A DNA stretch of 19,372 bases from Microbacteriaceae bacterium (GTDB lineage Bacteria; Actinomycetota; Actinomycetes; Actinomycetales; Microbacteriaceae). A model generated the notes under the pieces. That model worked only from the letters and a program-made list of their open reading frames with translations, searched no databases and had not been told where the DNA came from. Each line of letters begins with the position of its first letter. The stretch's first letter is position 1. The translations under genes and the position numbers were made by a program. Below, piece after piece: positions 1-8,635 of the stretch. The stretch covers positions 1 to 19,372 of the forward strand of contig JALRLI010000013.1 in the NCBI GenBank assembly GCA_023254555.1, in the 5' to 3' direction.

Positions 1-1385
1 GTAAGGGTCTTGCAGACACCGCTCTTCGTACCGCTGACTCGGGTTACCTCACCCGTCGTCTCGTTGACGTTGCGCAGGATGTCATCATTCGTGAAGAAGA
101 CTGTGGCACGAAGCGCGGTCTTGACCTGCCAATCGCTGCAGCTGATGCAAGCGGTGTGCTGGTTCGCGACGACAACGTTGAGAACTCGGTCTACGCTCGT
201 ACCCTGGCTGCTGATGCGGCAACCGAAAAGGGTGACGTAATCGCTGCTGCTGGTTCAGACGTTGGTGACGTTCTCATTGACGAACTGGTCGCTGCGGGTG
301 TTCGCGAAATCAAGGTTCGCTCAGTGCTCACCTGTGAGTCGGCAGTCGGCGTGTGTGCAACCTGCTACGGTCGCTCGCTCGCAACCGGACAGCGCGTTGA
401 CATCGGCGAGGCAGTAGGTATCATCGCGGCTCAGTCGATTGGTGAACCTGGAACCCAGCTCACCATGCGTACCTTCCACACCGGTGGTTCGGCTTCGGCT
501 GATGACATCACCCAGGGTCTGCCTCGTGTGCAGGAGCTTTTCGAGGCTCGTACTCCTAAGGGTGCGTCAGCGATTGCTGAGGCAGCGGGTCGCATCAAGA
601 TTGAAGACACCGAGAAGAGCCGTAAGATCATCCTGACGCCAGACGATGGCTCCGAAGAGAAGGTCTACCCGGTTCTGAAGCGTGCCCACCTCATCATTGA
701 AGACGGTGACCATGTCGAACTCGGTCAGCCCTTCACCGGCGGAACGCTTGATCCGAAGGATGTTCTGCAGGTCGGTACCACCGAAAACGGCAAGCACATC
801 CCAGGAGAGCGCGCGGTTCAGAAGTACCTCGTTGAGGGCGTGCAGGGCGTGTACCGCTCACAGGGCGTTCCAATTCACGACAAGCACATCGAGGTTATTG
901 TTCGCCAGATGCTTCGTAAGGTTACCGTTGTTGATCACGGCGAAACCGAGCTTCTACCGGGTGAACTGGTAGATCGCTCGCGTTACACGCAGATCAACCG
1001 CGAGGCTCTGCTGGAAGGCAAGAAGGTTGCGACCGCGCGTCCAGAAGTTATGGGTATTACCAAGGCTTCGCTTGCGACTGAGTCATGGCTGTCAGCTGCA
1101 TCGTTCCAGGAGACGACTCGTGTTCTCACCCAGGCTGCAATGGAGGGTCGTCGCGATCCGCTCATCGGCCTGAAGGAGAACGTGATCATCGGTAAGCTCA
1201 TCCCCGCTGGTACCGGTCTTGACCGTTACCGTAACGCAACCGTTGAGCCTACCGAAGAGGCGAAGGCAGAGCGTTACCCAGCTCGCTTGTTCGGCTCGGA
1301 GACCACTTTCGATGATGGAGACCTCTCGTACGTCGATTTCGAGAGCTTCAACACCGAAGAGTTCAATCCAGAGAACTACAGCTAA
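1..1385 (+). CDS. rpoC: DNA-directed RNA polymerase subunit beta' (RpoC), C-terminal part, 5' end outside window
   Basis: This is the catalytic beta' subunit of RNA polymerase. The reading frame is open from base 3, so the gene begins before the window; about 460 residues are visible, ending in TAA. Three features identify it. First, the four cysteines of the second zinc site are present: one in EEDCGTKRG (fragment residue about 34) and three in LTCESAVGVCATC (about 111, 118, 121). Second, the trigger-loop / bridge region follows directly, with GIIAAQSIGEPGTQLTMRTF. Third, the clamp and C-terminal tail run to the end. No frameshift or inserted domain is seen. In actinobacteria rpoC follows rpoB, which would lie just upstream. 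Codon use favours GTT, GCT, CGT and CCA, and third-position GC in two 20-codon samples is about 40-50%, far below fusA downstream. This matters because both genes are normally highly expressed. Confidence 0.98.
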   Translation, partial: KGLADTALRTADSGYLTRRLVDVAQDVIIREEDCGTKRGLDLPIAAADASGVLVRDDNVENSVYARTLAADAATEKGDVIAAAGSDVGDVLIDELVAAGVREIKVRSVLTCESAVGVCATCYGRSLATGQRVDIGEAVGIIAAQSIGEPGTQLTMRTFHTGGSASADDITQGLPRVQELFEARTPKGASAIAEAAGRIKIEDTEKSRKIILTPDDGSEEKVYPVLKRAHLIIEDGDHVELGQPFTGGTLDPKDVLQVGTTENGKHIPGERAVQKYLVEGVQGVYRSQGVPIHDKHIEVIVRQMLRKVTVVDHGETELLPGELVDRSRYTQINREALLEGKKVATARPEVMGITKASLATESWLSAASFQETTRVLTQAAMEGRRDPLIGLKENVIIGKLIPAGTGLDRYRNATVEPTEEAKAERYPARLFGSETTFDDGDLSYVDFESFNTEEFNPENYS

Positions 1386-1404
1386 GTAAGCTACACAGTT
1401 CAAG

Positions 1405-1445
1405 ACGAGGGTCGTATCCGTAGGGATGCGACCCTCGTTGTTTTT
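1405..1445 (+). terminator. Intrinsic terminator of rpoC
   Basis: A hairpin lies 19 bases after the rpoC stop. The left arm at 1405-1419 pairs with the right arm at 1424-1438: ten perfect pairs at the base, then five more including one G-T wobble, around a four-base loop (GTAG). It is followed by TGTTTTT. This is a textbook Rho-independent terminator and should separate the rpo operon from the downstream cluster. Confidence 0.93.
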
Positions 1446-1603
1446 GCGCTACGGCACCCTAACTTCACAACCTGTGTGTGACCTCCGGGTATCCCCAGAA
1501 CTGCGTGGCAGAGCTAAAAAACCGCGAAATCTCGCAGATAATGAGATGGAGTGAGTGCCTTTCATGCGCCTACTCGTGAGGTCTTCTGAGGATTGGAGCG
1601 TGC
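1446..1603 (+). promoter_or_regulatory. Upstream region of the kinase-led cluster, with a possible -10 box and inverted repeats
   Basis: This 158-base gap between the rpoC terminator and the kinase should hold the promoter of the accessory cluster. The best -10 candidate is GATAAT at 1537-1542, but no convincing -35 hexamer lies 16-18 bases upstream. An imperfectly spaced inverted repeat (ATCTC at 1529-1533, GAGAT at 1543-1547) overlaps the candidate -10 and could be an operator. Further upstream, TTCACA (1464-1469) faces TGTGA (1477-1481), the same half-site type that is repeated in the rpsL leader. All of this is weak; only the position between a terminator and an operon start supports a promoter here. 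Confidence 0.3.
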
Positions 1604-2740
1604 ATGGCAAAACGACTGCCGTCAGTTCCACCTGTCATCTCCGGTTTCACCTCGATTCGACCCCTCGGCACGGGCGGTTTCAGTGACGTTTTCCTCTACG
1701 AACAAGATTTTCCGAAGCGAGAGGTTGCGGTCAAAGTTATGCTCGACGCTTCGGGCGACTCCGATCAACTCAAAATGTTTGCGACTGAGGCAGATGCGCT
1801 CGCGCGCCTGAGCGCGCATCCGGCCATACTGAGTGTTTTTCAGGCCAGCAGAGCAACTGACGGTAGACCATATTTGGTTATGGAGTACTGCCCAGACTCA
1901 TACGCCACTGCGTATCGTGAATACCTCCTGTCGATCGGAGAGGTGCTTGACGTTTCGGTTCGCATGGCAGGTGCACTAGAAACAGTGCACCGCGCCGGTA
2001 TTTTGCACCGCGATATCAAGCCGTCGAATATCCTCAGAACTCCGACCGGTGCACCTGTGCTCTCAGACTTCGGCGTTGCCTCAGCGCGCTTTTTCAGCAT
2101 TGACGATGACCGAGTGGCGATGTCTGTGCCCTGGGCGGCCCCTGAAATTGTCACCGAACAGACCGCGGGATCTACCGCGTCAGACATTTGGTCACTCGGG
2201 GCGACGGTTTATTCTCTGTTGGCCGGGCACTCGCCCTTCGAGAGAGAAGGGGTCGGCGAAAACTCGGTTGAAAAGCTGCAGAGCAGAATTCGCCGCGCAA
2301 AGTATTCACCCATTGGGAGAGAAGACGTCCCCGACGAGCTTGAAGCAGTGCTTGCCCGAGCAATGTCTCACGACCCTGCTTCAAGACAAAGCACCGCAGA
2401 AATTTTCGGGCAGCAACTCCAAGCGGTGCAGCGTCAACTGGGCCTCGCAGTAACCGAGCTCGAGATTTTGGGCGACCGCTCAGTGACAGAATCGATGCGC
2501 AGCATGTCACAGCCGAGCAGCGTGACCGGTCGCATCCCACGTCAGATCAGTACAGGGCATGCAGGTCGAACTGCCAGGATCGATACCAGACCTGGCTCAG
2601 TTAAGATACGCCGCACACTTGATGATGTGCCGAATTCAACCGCGAAACAAAAAATCTCGCCTCGAATGGCGGTCATAATTGCGAGCTTGGGCGCAGTTGC
2701 CGCGGTGCTCGCTGTTGTCATGCTCGTTCTGGGTGGTTAG
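1604..2740 (+). CDS. Membrane-anchored serine/threonine protein kinase lacking an extracellular domain
   Basis: This is a Hanks-type (eukaryotic-like) Ser/Thr kinase of 378 residues. The catalytic landmarks are intact: glycine loop LGTGGFSDVF (21-30), ATP-binding lysine in VAVKV (K44), a likely helix-C glutamate (E62), catalytic loop HRDIKPSN (135-142, D137), DFG (155-157), APE (179-181) and DIWSLG (194-199). A Ser/Thr- and Arg-rich linker (about 285-354) leads to one membrane segment (about 355-376), and the protein then ends after two glycines. It therefore has no PASTA or other outer sensor, unlike PknB-type kinases. The ATG at 1604 is preceded by GGAG (GAGGATTGGAGCGTGC). The giant surface protein starts at or just after the stop codon, suggesting translational coupling and perhaps that the sensor is a separate polypeptide. 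The substrate is unknown; the cytoplasmic parts of the neighbouring membrane proteins are candidates. Confidence 0.93.
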   Translation: MAKRLPSVPPVISGFTSIRPLGTGGFSDVFLYEQDFPKREVAVKVMLDASGDSDQLKMFATEADALARLSAHPAILSVFQASRATDGRPYLVMEYCPDSYATAYREYLLSIGEVLDVSVRMAGALETVHRAGILHRDIKPSNILRTPTGAPVLSDFGVASARFFSIDDDRVAMSVPWAAPEIVTEQTAGSTASDIWSLGATVYSLLAGHSPFEREGVGENSVEKLQSRIRRAKYSPIGREDVPDELEAVLARAMSHDPASRQSTAEIFGQQLQAVQRQLGLAVTELEILGDRSVTESMRSMSQPSSVTGRIPRQISTGHAGRTARIDTRPGSVKIRRTLDDVPNSTAKQKISPRMAVIIASLGAVAAVLAVVMLVLGG

Positions 2741-2741
2741 C

Positions 2742-5700
2742 TTGGCGAAGCTCAATCAAAGACGCAAAGCAATCATTTCGATTGTCTCGGTGAGTGTCGT
2801 CGCGGCACTGGCGCTGGTCGCAGCGATTATTTGGCCTGGGTACGAAGTGCAGCAAACCCCGATGCAGAGTGCGAGTGTTTGGGCACTGCAGACCGGTGAA
2901 GGCACCAGATATGCTCGCGTGAATACCGATCTGGGCGAACTCGACACGGTACGTCCGGTAGAGAACCCAAGTCAGCTCGTGCAAAGTTCGAATCGGGTTC
3001 TCGTGTTCACACAAGCCAACGCTGCGTTCGCTGACGTGAATCTCGCGATGCCTCAAGAACTCGATAAAGCAGCGGCCGAGACAATGACGAGAACTCCCCA
3101 GGGAACGAGCAGTATCTCCGCAGCGGGGGACTACATTGTTTACCTGACAGAGCGCGGCAAAGTTTTTTACTCCTCACTTGGTGATGCGGCTGCCACACCT
3201 GTTGAGGTGAGTTTCGGAGTCGGGTTCGCGGTTACTTCAGTCGCGGTGGATGCGAATGGCAAAATCGCGGCGTACTCGGCAAGCAAGAAGAGTGTCCAGA
3301 CATACGATGTGAACGGCTCAGCGCTCGGAGACGCGGCGAAGCTGACAAAGGCTCCACAAGCCGCAGACGCTCAGCTCAGCCTGGTGAGCGGTGAATGGTT
3401 TCTGCTCGACGCGGCGAAGTCACGAATCTTCAGCGAGAGTAGTCCGAAGCCGATTTCAGTAACGGTGACCGGGCAGGCTCGAATTCAGAAACCATCGTTG
3501 TCAGGTGCTGAACTCCTGATTGCTGACAGCGGTGGGCTGTACGCGTTCACCGCTGGCAACGCAGAGCTGAAAACGCTGGTTTCAGCGTCACGGATTTCAG
3601 GCATACCGGCTGCACCCGTCGTTGTGGCGGGGGTGAGTTATGCCGCCTGGCTCGGTGAAGGCGATTCGTCGGGAGCGTTGTGGAGTAGCGCTAAGGGCCT
3701 GAAAAAACTTGGATATGCAGGAGCAGATATTGGCGACCAACCACTGCCCGAGTTCCGCGTCAGTGGCGACCGAGCAATCCTAAACGATACGAAATCCGGT
3801 TGGGTTTGGCAGATACCGAGTGGGGCTCTCGTGGCTTCATCGCAGTCATGGGTCAGTGATCAAAGCGATTCGAAAGCACAGACTCAAAATGAAGATCGGG
3901 CCGACCGCGTTATCGACCCGAAGCCACCGGTGGCAGTCGACGATTCGTTTGGCGTTCGGGCAGATAGCCAGATCGCGCTGCAGGTGATGTTGAACGATTC
4001 TGACCCGAATGAAGACGTGTTGAGCATTCTTCCGGAGTCGCTTTCCGGCTTGCCTGCATCGTTCGGCGCGATTGCGCTCGCCGAAAATAATCAGCAGGTC
4101 GTCGTGACGGTAGCGCCCTCTGCCTCGGGTTCTGCCTCTTTCACCTACCAACTCACTGATGGCAGCTCAAGCGATGGCTTGAACTCAAATGTCGCAACCG
4201 TCACACTCAGCGTGGTCGCACAGAACATCAATAGAGAACCCGTGTGGTGCGGTGTTGAGAACTGTCTCGCCCAATGGCCAACTCCCGAGGTGGCTCCCGG
4301 GGGAACAGTGAGTGTTCCCGTCCTCTCGGGTTGGGTTGATCCGGATGGCGATCCGGTGTTCGTGAGCAACGTAGAGAACCAAGGTGACGTTGGCAACGCA
4401 ACATACAAGCCATCGGGTGACGTTATTTACAGTCATCCCGACCCAAACACAAATCAAGAGCTGAGTGTTCCGCTGCAGGTCACAGTCTCCGATGACAGGA
4501 TGGCAGCTGCCACCAAGGTGCTGTCTGTTTCGGTGACCGGGTCACCCACTTTGGTCGTGAAGTCGTTCGCGGTGTCAGGTGTGATCGCCCAAGCGCTCAC
4601 GGTTTTTCCAATGGAGCACGTCACTGGGGTTACCGGAAATGCCGAGCTCACGGCAGTCGAGGCTCTCGACTCTCAACGCTCGAAAGCAACGATCAACTCG
4701 AACGCATCAAGTTTTGAATTTGAAGCCTCATCCGCAGGCTCATATCTTGTTCGTTACACCGTTCGTGATGAAGAGTCTGAACGTACTGGGTTGGTTCGAC
4801 TGCTTATGCAGGCTTCAGATACGGCAACCTTCACGGCAACCCCGCTAAGTGTGTTTGTGTGGCCGCAAGAGGATGTCACCATAGATGTTCTGGCTGGGGT
4901 CAGTAATCCAACTGGTCGCGTACTCTCGGTCAGCGATGCACAACCGGCACCCCTGCCGAATGCAATGATGGGCGTTGATGTTCTCTCGCAGCAATACCTC
5001 AAAATTAGTGGCGGCTCTGAAACCGGTGAAGCTGGTTCTCTGGGCAAGGTGAGATACGAGATTGTAGATGTCTCTTCGGGGCAGAGCGCAATTGGACTCG
5101 TCTCAGTCGTGCTGATGCCGGCGGCGTCTCCGGCGGCGCCAATTGCGGTTGACGACCGCTTGACGGTGAGGGCCGGCGCCCAAGTGGATATTCCGGTGCT
5201 CGAGAATGATGCGGCTGCGGCGGGTTCCATGATTGCTGTCGATTCCAACGCAGTGAGCAATTCGGCTGACGAGCAGAGCCTGGCCTTCGCATCCGGCCGC
5301 CTGCTCCGGTATCTCGCGCCAAAGAAGGCAGGCACTTACGAACTGAGCTACCGCATCTACACTGTGGGGTATCCAAAGCTTGCCGACACCGCGACCGTCA
5401 CCGTCACAGTGTTGGGCGCCGAAGCGAATCGCAAGCCGCAACCGAGAACCCTTTCAGGTCGAGTTCTAAGCGGAGAAACAGCTCGCATTGAATTCGATTC
5501 ATTCGGCATCGACCCAGATGGTGATGCGGTTGTGCTTGATCAAGTTCTGACACAGCCCGAACACGGATCGGCAGTGATTTCGTCTGACGGCACCGCTCTT
5601 GAATACGCGAGCGAGATTGATTTCACTGGCCAGGTAAGTTTCAACTACCAGGTACGAGACTCACTGGGCAATACCGGTGTAGCCCGCGTGCGGGTAGCTG

Positions 5701-8600
5701 TCAGAGACGCGCAGTTAGACCCTCGACCCGTTGTGTACACAGATCTCGTTCAAGTGCAGGCTGGCGCCAACAACTCGGTAGTTGTCGAGCCTCTTCTCAA
5801 CGACGTTGACCCAGCAGGACTCCCGCTGAAATTAGTCTCAGTCGCGCCAAACGCTGCACCGGATACCGCAGAGTTTGGCGAGCTCAAGAAACGAATACTC
5901 TCAGTCAAAAATGACCAAGTGGTCTTTGCTGCCGGCACAGTGCTCGGTAACGCATCCTTCACCTACAACGTTCAGAATGAAGACGGTGACACCGCTATCG
6001 GGTTGATAGTGGTGAAGGTTATCCGAGATGCAGTGGTCTCGAATCCCGTTGTTGCAGACACCGTGTTAGATCTTGAATCCCGGCAAAAGTTTCCGCGAGG
6101 TATTGATGTTGTGAGTGGCAAAGTGAGCTGGCTCAGTGGAGATGTTGCCGAGCTGAAACTTACCCTCTGGGGCAACCCGGTCGATATCAACGCCGCTGGA
6201 TGGTCGATTTCCGGGCCGCTGCCCGACAAGACAAGGGTGATTCCTTTCAAGCTCAGCGGCATTGGATTTGACGGCGAAGAGCGTTTCTCATACGGATTTC
6301 TCAGAGTTCCCGGCGAAGACGACCTTCGGCTGGCACTCAAATCAACGCTCAGCGAGTTAAAGGTCGGCGAGGGAGAAACCGTATCCTTCGATATGGTGCG
6401 TCTGGTGAACGCGCCCGCCGGTTCGGAGCTCAAGGTGTACGCGACTGAGGTTCGCTCAAGCGGTGTGCGTCAGCAGGCGAAGTGTGAGTCAATTTCGGGG
6501 ACTGAAATCAGGTACACCGCGGGGAAGGGTGCTCCGTGGCATGACAGCTGCACGGTGCCAGTGAAACTCGCGACTCAGAACGTCTATACCTATCTCACCG
6601 TGCCAATCGCGATCGAAGCCGATGAACCACAACCCGAACTGAGCCCAGCCGCGGTCACGGTGAGCCCGGGCGAAAGTATCAACTATGACCTCAAGCAGAT
6701 GGTGGAGTGGACCGGCGGTGAAAACTGGGCCGAACTCCAACTCGCGGTGGAGCCCGGCGGTGAAAGCTTTGTCACTGAGCTCAGCGGTACAACGTTAGCG
6801 ATTCGTGCAACCGACACTGCGAAGCCAGGCGCACAGCAAGCCGCCACAGTCAGTGTCACGAGTCATAAAGATGTGAAACCGGCTGCGCTTACGCTTCGAG
6901 TTGGGCCCGCCCCATCAACTCTGCCGCAAGGAGCCACGGTCACTCAGCGGTGTTCGATGGCTGACGCAACAAGCTGTGACATCTCCGTTATTGGGGCACC
7001 CGGTGAGGTGAATCCACTCCCGAACACAGCGCTTAAGTTGGTTGCGGTTGATCAACCTGAGATGTGCCCAAACGTTTCCTTCACTGTTGCAGGCGGTTCG
7101 GTGCGCGCAGCTTGGACTGAAGCCGCGGTGGGTGCACAGTGCACCGCAAATTTCACGGTTCAGGATGCGCAAGAGCGACAGAGCCTCGGTGATCGGATGG
7201 GCAGCGTCACACTTGACCTGCAAGGCTTCCCCCAGTCGCCATCGAGTTTGACCCTCAAATCGTTCGCTGACAGCAGTGTGACTCTCGCTGTGAACCCGGG
7301 AGATGCGTCGAATGCCTATCCAGCACTCGATGGGTTCGTGATTTACCGTGGTGCCGAAAAAGTTGCTGAGTGCGGACCGAGTGGTCAGGATTGCTCTGCG
7401 ATACGTGGTCTGACGAACGGCGAGCAAGTACTGTTCGAGGCTCGGTCGGTGAGCGCGGTAGGGGAGTCGAGGGGTCAGAATCCGACACTGACAACTTGGG
7501 CTTACCGCGCACCAACCATCGATTCTGTGATCGCGACTCCGACGTACACTCCAGGGCAGACCAGTGCTACAGAGGGCACCGTTCAGCTCGAAATTAACAC
7601 CAACGATGCAGAGGTGAGAGCCTTCACGGTTTCCGGCGCAAGCGGGGAAGTCACGCGCACCGGCGGGCGAACGGTAGTGACAGTTCTGCTCGGTGTGAGT
7701 ACCCCTACAATCGTGGTGACACCGCTCAGCCAGTTTGAAGCCCCTGACGGCGGATCGAGTTCTGGTTCGTCTCAGACAGTTGGAGTCAGTGTGGCGGGCT
7801 TGCCCGTTCTCGGCGACTTGAACGTGGTCTCGGTCGACGCGAACAGCATCACGGTGTCGCCCATCGCTGTTGATATGAATGGCAGCAACCGATCGCGTGA
7901 AATTATCTATGTCGCGCACCAGGCTGGTGGAAGTGCGAGCTGTTCAGTGGCCTCGAGCGGCGGCTCGCTCTCAGCGACAGTGAACGATGGGGTGCAATCG
8001 ACGAGCAACGTCATCACAGGTCTCAGCTCGAACGTCGCATACACCGTGCGAGCTTGTGTATCAAACGGATTCGGTTTGACCGAGAGTAATTCGATTACGG
8101 CAACCCCGTTCTCAGCGCCAGCGGCGCCTACCGGTTACAGCTACAGCATCAGAGACGGCAGTGCTGACGGACAATACTCGATTATTCGAAACGACGGCAG
8201 TTCGCCGCCATCGGGGTTCTCGCTCATAATCGACGGCGATGACAAGCTCGGCGCCGAATTTACCGGGATGACCGCGAAATTCTGCCTCACCAGCGACCCC
8301 ACAAAGTGCAGTGCTGAAGCGCAGATCCCCCCATCCAGTTCAGTCGCGGCGGTGCCTTTGGCAGCCACCGCCGGCGCAGTGACGTGTGCGGTCGGCTCAG
8401 CCTTCAGCGCTACGGTGGCAGCATCTGGCATTAGCGGTGGCTTCAGTGAGGTTCAGTATTTTGATGGTGGCACCTGGCAGACGCTCGCAACCACAGCCGA
8501 TCCGATTCCTTCCGGAGCGACTCAGGTTCGCGGCAAATACAGCTTCAATACCGTCGGAACCACCGGGCTTACGCCTTACACCGTCAATTGCACGCCATGA
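2742..8600 (+). CDS. Giant membrane-anchored extracytoplasmic protein with tandem Ig-like and fibronectin type III-like modules
   Basis: About 1952 residues. A basic N-terminus (AKLNQRRK) and one hydrophobic helix (about 10-31) anchor it in the membrane with the bulk outside. Residues about 36-385 are beta-rich with repeated short GD/SG-containing strands and resemble a propeller. From about 395 to 1490 modules of roughly 95-105 residues follow one another, starting near 395, 497, 601, 695, 799, 896, 993, 1098, 1197, 1297 and 1386. Several open with the Ig-like/cadherin-like signature PxAVDD and contain NDxDP or DPDGD turns that could bind calcium. Fn3-like modules fill about 1500-1952. There is no LPXTG signal and no C-terminal anchor. 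The sixteen cysteines lie in eight close pairs, none before residue 503. Start choice: TTG at 2742, one base after the kinase stop, has GGTGG five bases upstream; GTG at 2733 is an alternative. Likely role: a surface fibre, ligand sensor or adhesion scaffold. The exact function is unknown. Confidence 0.85.
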   Translation: MAKLNQRRKAIISIVSVSVVAALALVAAIIWPGYEVQQTPMQSASVWALQTGEGTRYARVNTDLGELDTVRPVENPSQLVQSSNRVLVFTQANAAFADVNLAMPQELDKAAAETMTRTPQGTSSISAAGDYIVYLTERGKVFYSSLGDAAATPVEVSFGVGFAVTSVAVDANGKIAAYSASKKSVQTYDVNGSALGDAAKLTKAPQAADAQLSLVSGEWFLLDAAKSRIFSESSPKPISVTVTGQARIQKPSLSGAELLIADSGGLYAFTAGNAELKTLVSASRISGIPAAPVVVAGVSYAAWLGEGDSSGALWSSAKGLKKLGYAGADIGDQPLPEFRVSGDRAILNDTKSGWVWQIPSGALVASSQSWVSDQSDSKAQTQNEDRADRVIDPKPPVAVDDSFGVRADSQIALQVMLNDSDPNEDVLSILPESLSGLPASFGAIALAENNQQVVVTVAPSASGSASFTYQLTDGSSSDGLNSNVATVTLSVVAQNINREPVWCGVENCLAQWPTPEVAPGGTVSVPVLSGWVDPDGDPVFVSNVENQGDVGNATYKPSGDVIYSHPDPNTNQELSVPLQVTVSDDRMAAATKVLSVSVTGSPTLVVKSFAVSGVIAQALTVFPMEHVTGVTGNAELTAVEALDSQRSKATINSNASSFEFEASSAGSYLVRYTVRDEESERTGLVRLLMQASDTATFTATPLSVFVWPQEDVTIDVLAGVSNPTGRVLSVSDAQPAPLPNAMMGVDVLSQQYLKISGGSETGEAGSLGKVRYEIVDVSSGQSAIGLVSVVLMPAASPAAPIAVDDRLTVRAGAQVDIPVLENDAAAAGSMIAVDSNAVSNSADEQSLAFASGRLLRYLAPKKAGTYELSYRIYTVGYPKLADTATVTVTVLGAEANRKPQPRTLSGRVLSGETARIEFDSFGIDPDGDAVVLDQVLTQPEHGSAVISSDGTALEYASEIDFTGQVSFNYQVRDSLGNTGVARVRVAVRDAQLDPRPVVYTDLVQVQAGANNSVVVEPLLNDVDPAGLPLKLVSVAPNAAPDTAEFGELKKRILSVKNDQVVFAAGTVLGNASFTYNVQNEDGDTAIGLIVVKVIRDAVVSNPVVADTVLDLESRQKFPRGIDVVSGKVSWLSGDVAELKLTLWGNPVDINAAGWSISGPLPDKTRVIPFKLSGIGFDGEERFSYGFLRVPGEDDLRLALKSTLSELKVGEGETVSFDMVRLVNAPAGSELKVYATEVRSSGVRQQAKCESISGTEIRYTAGKGAPWHDSCTVPVKLATQNVYTYLTVPIAIEADEPQPELSPAAVTVSPGESINYDLKQMVEWTGGENWAELQLAVEPGGESFVTELSGTTLAIRATDTAKPGAQQAATVSVTSHKDVKPAALTLRVGPAPSTLPQGATVTQRCSMADATSCDISVIGAPGEVNPLPNTALKLVAVDQPEMCPNVSFTVAGGSVRAAWTEAAVGAQCTANFTVQDAQERQSLGDRMGSVTLDLQGFPQSPSSLTLKSFADSSVTLAVNPGDASNAYPALDGFVIYRGAEKVAECGPSGQDCSAIRGLTNGEQVLFEARSVSAVGESRGQNPTLTTWAYRAPTIDSVIATPTYTPGQTSATEGTVQLEINTNDAEVRAFTVSGASGEVTRTGGRTVVTVLLGVSTPTIVVTPLSQFEAPDGGSSSGSSQTVGVSVAGLPVLGDLNVVSVDANSITVSPIAVDMNGSNRSREIIYVAHQAGGSASCSVASSGGSLSATVNDGVQSTSNVITGLSSNVAYTVRACVSNGFGLTESNSITATPFSAPAAPTGYSYSIRDGSADGQYSIIRNDGSSPPSGFSLIIDGDDKLGAEFTGMTAKFCLTSDPTKCSAEAQIPPSSSVAAVPLAATAGAVTCAVGSAFSATVAASGISGGFSEVQYFDGGTWQTLATTADPIPSGATQVRGKYSFNTVGTTGLTPYTVNCTP
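3924..7236 (+). repeat. Protein-coding tandem array of about eleven Ig-like modules of ~100 residues
   Basis: Inside the giant gene, module boundaries recur about every 280-315 bases. The most regular run starts near 5136, 5427 and 5718 (97 residues apart). The modules share hydrophobic beta-strand spacing and, in several, the PxAVDD opening and a DPDGD or NDxDP turn. They are diverged at both protein and DNA level, so this is an old domain expansion and not a recent DNA tandem repeat prone to slippage. Boundaries are by eye and accurate to about ten residues. Confidence 0.65.
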
Positions 8601-8635
8601 TGAAACAGAACACTTCCTAAGAAAAGAGCAACCCA

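Noticed and set aside
1604..2740. Kinase as a pseudokinase
   Set aside because: Glycine loop, K44, HRD, DFG and APE are all present, so an active kinase is expected.
2679..2741. ATG at 2679 as start of the giant protein
   Set aside because: It would overlap the kinase by 62 bases and put a second hydrophobic stretch with two cysteines before the basic AKLNQRRK anchor; no ribosome binding site. TTG at 2742 with GGTGG upstream fits a normal signal-anchor better.
2729..2745. Programmed +1 frameshift at GGT TAG C that would fuse kinase and giant protein
   Set aside because: The frames do allow it, but the fusion would have two successive membrane helices and place the Ig fibre in the cytoplasm, and there is no recognised slippery site or stimulatory element.
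6915..7919. 334-residue open frame on the minus strand opposite the giant gene
   Set aside because: Composition is rich in Arg, His and Ser as expected of a shadow frame, there is no domain, and the + strand frame is clearly coding.
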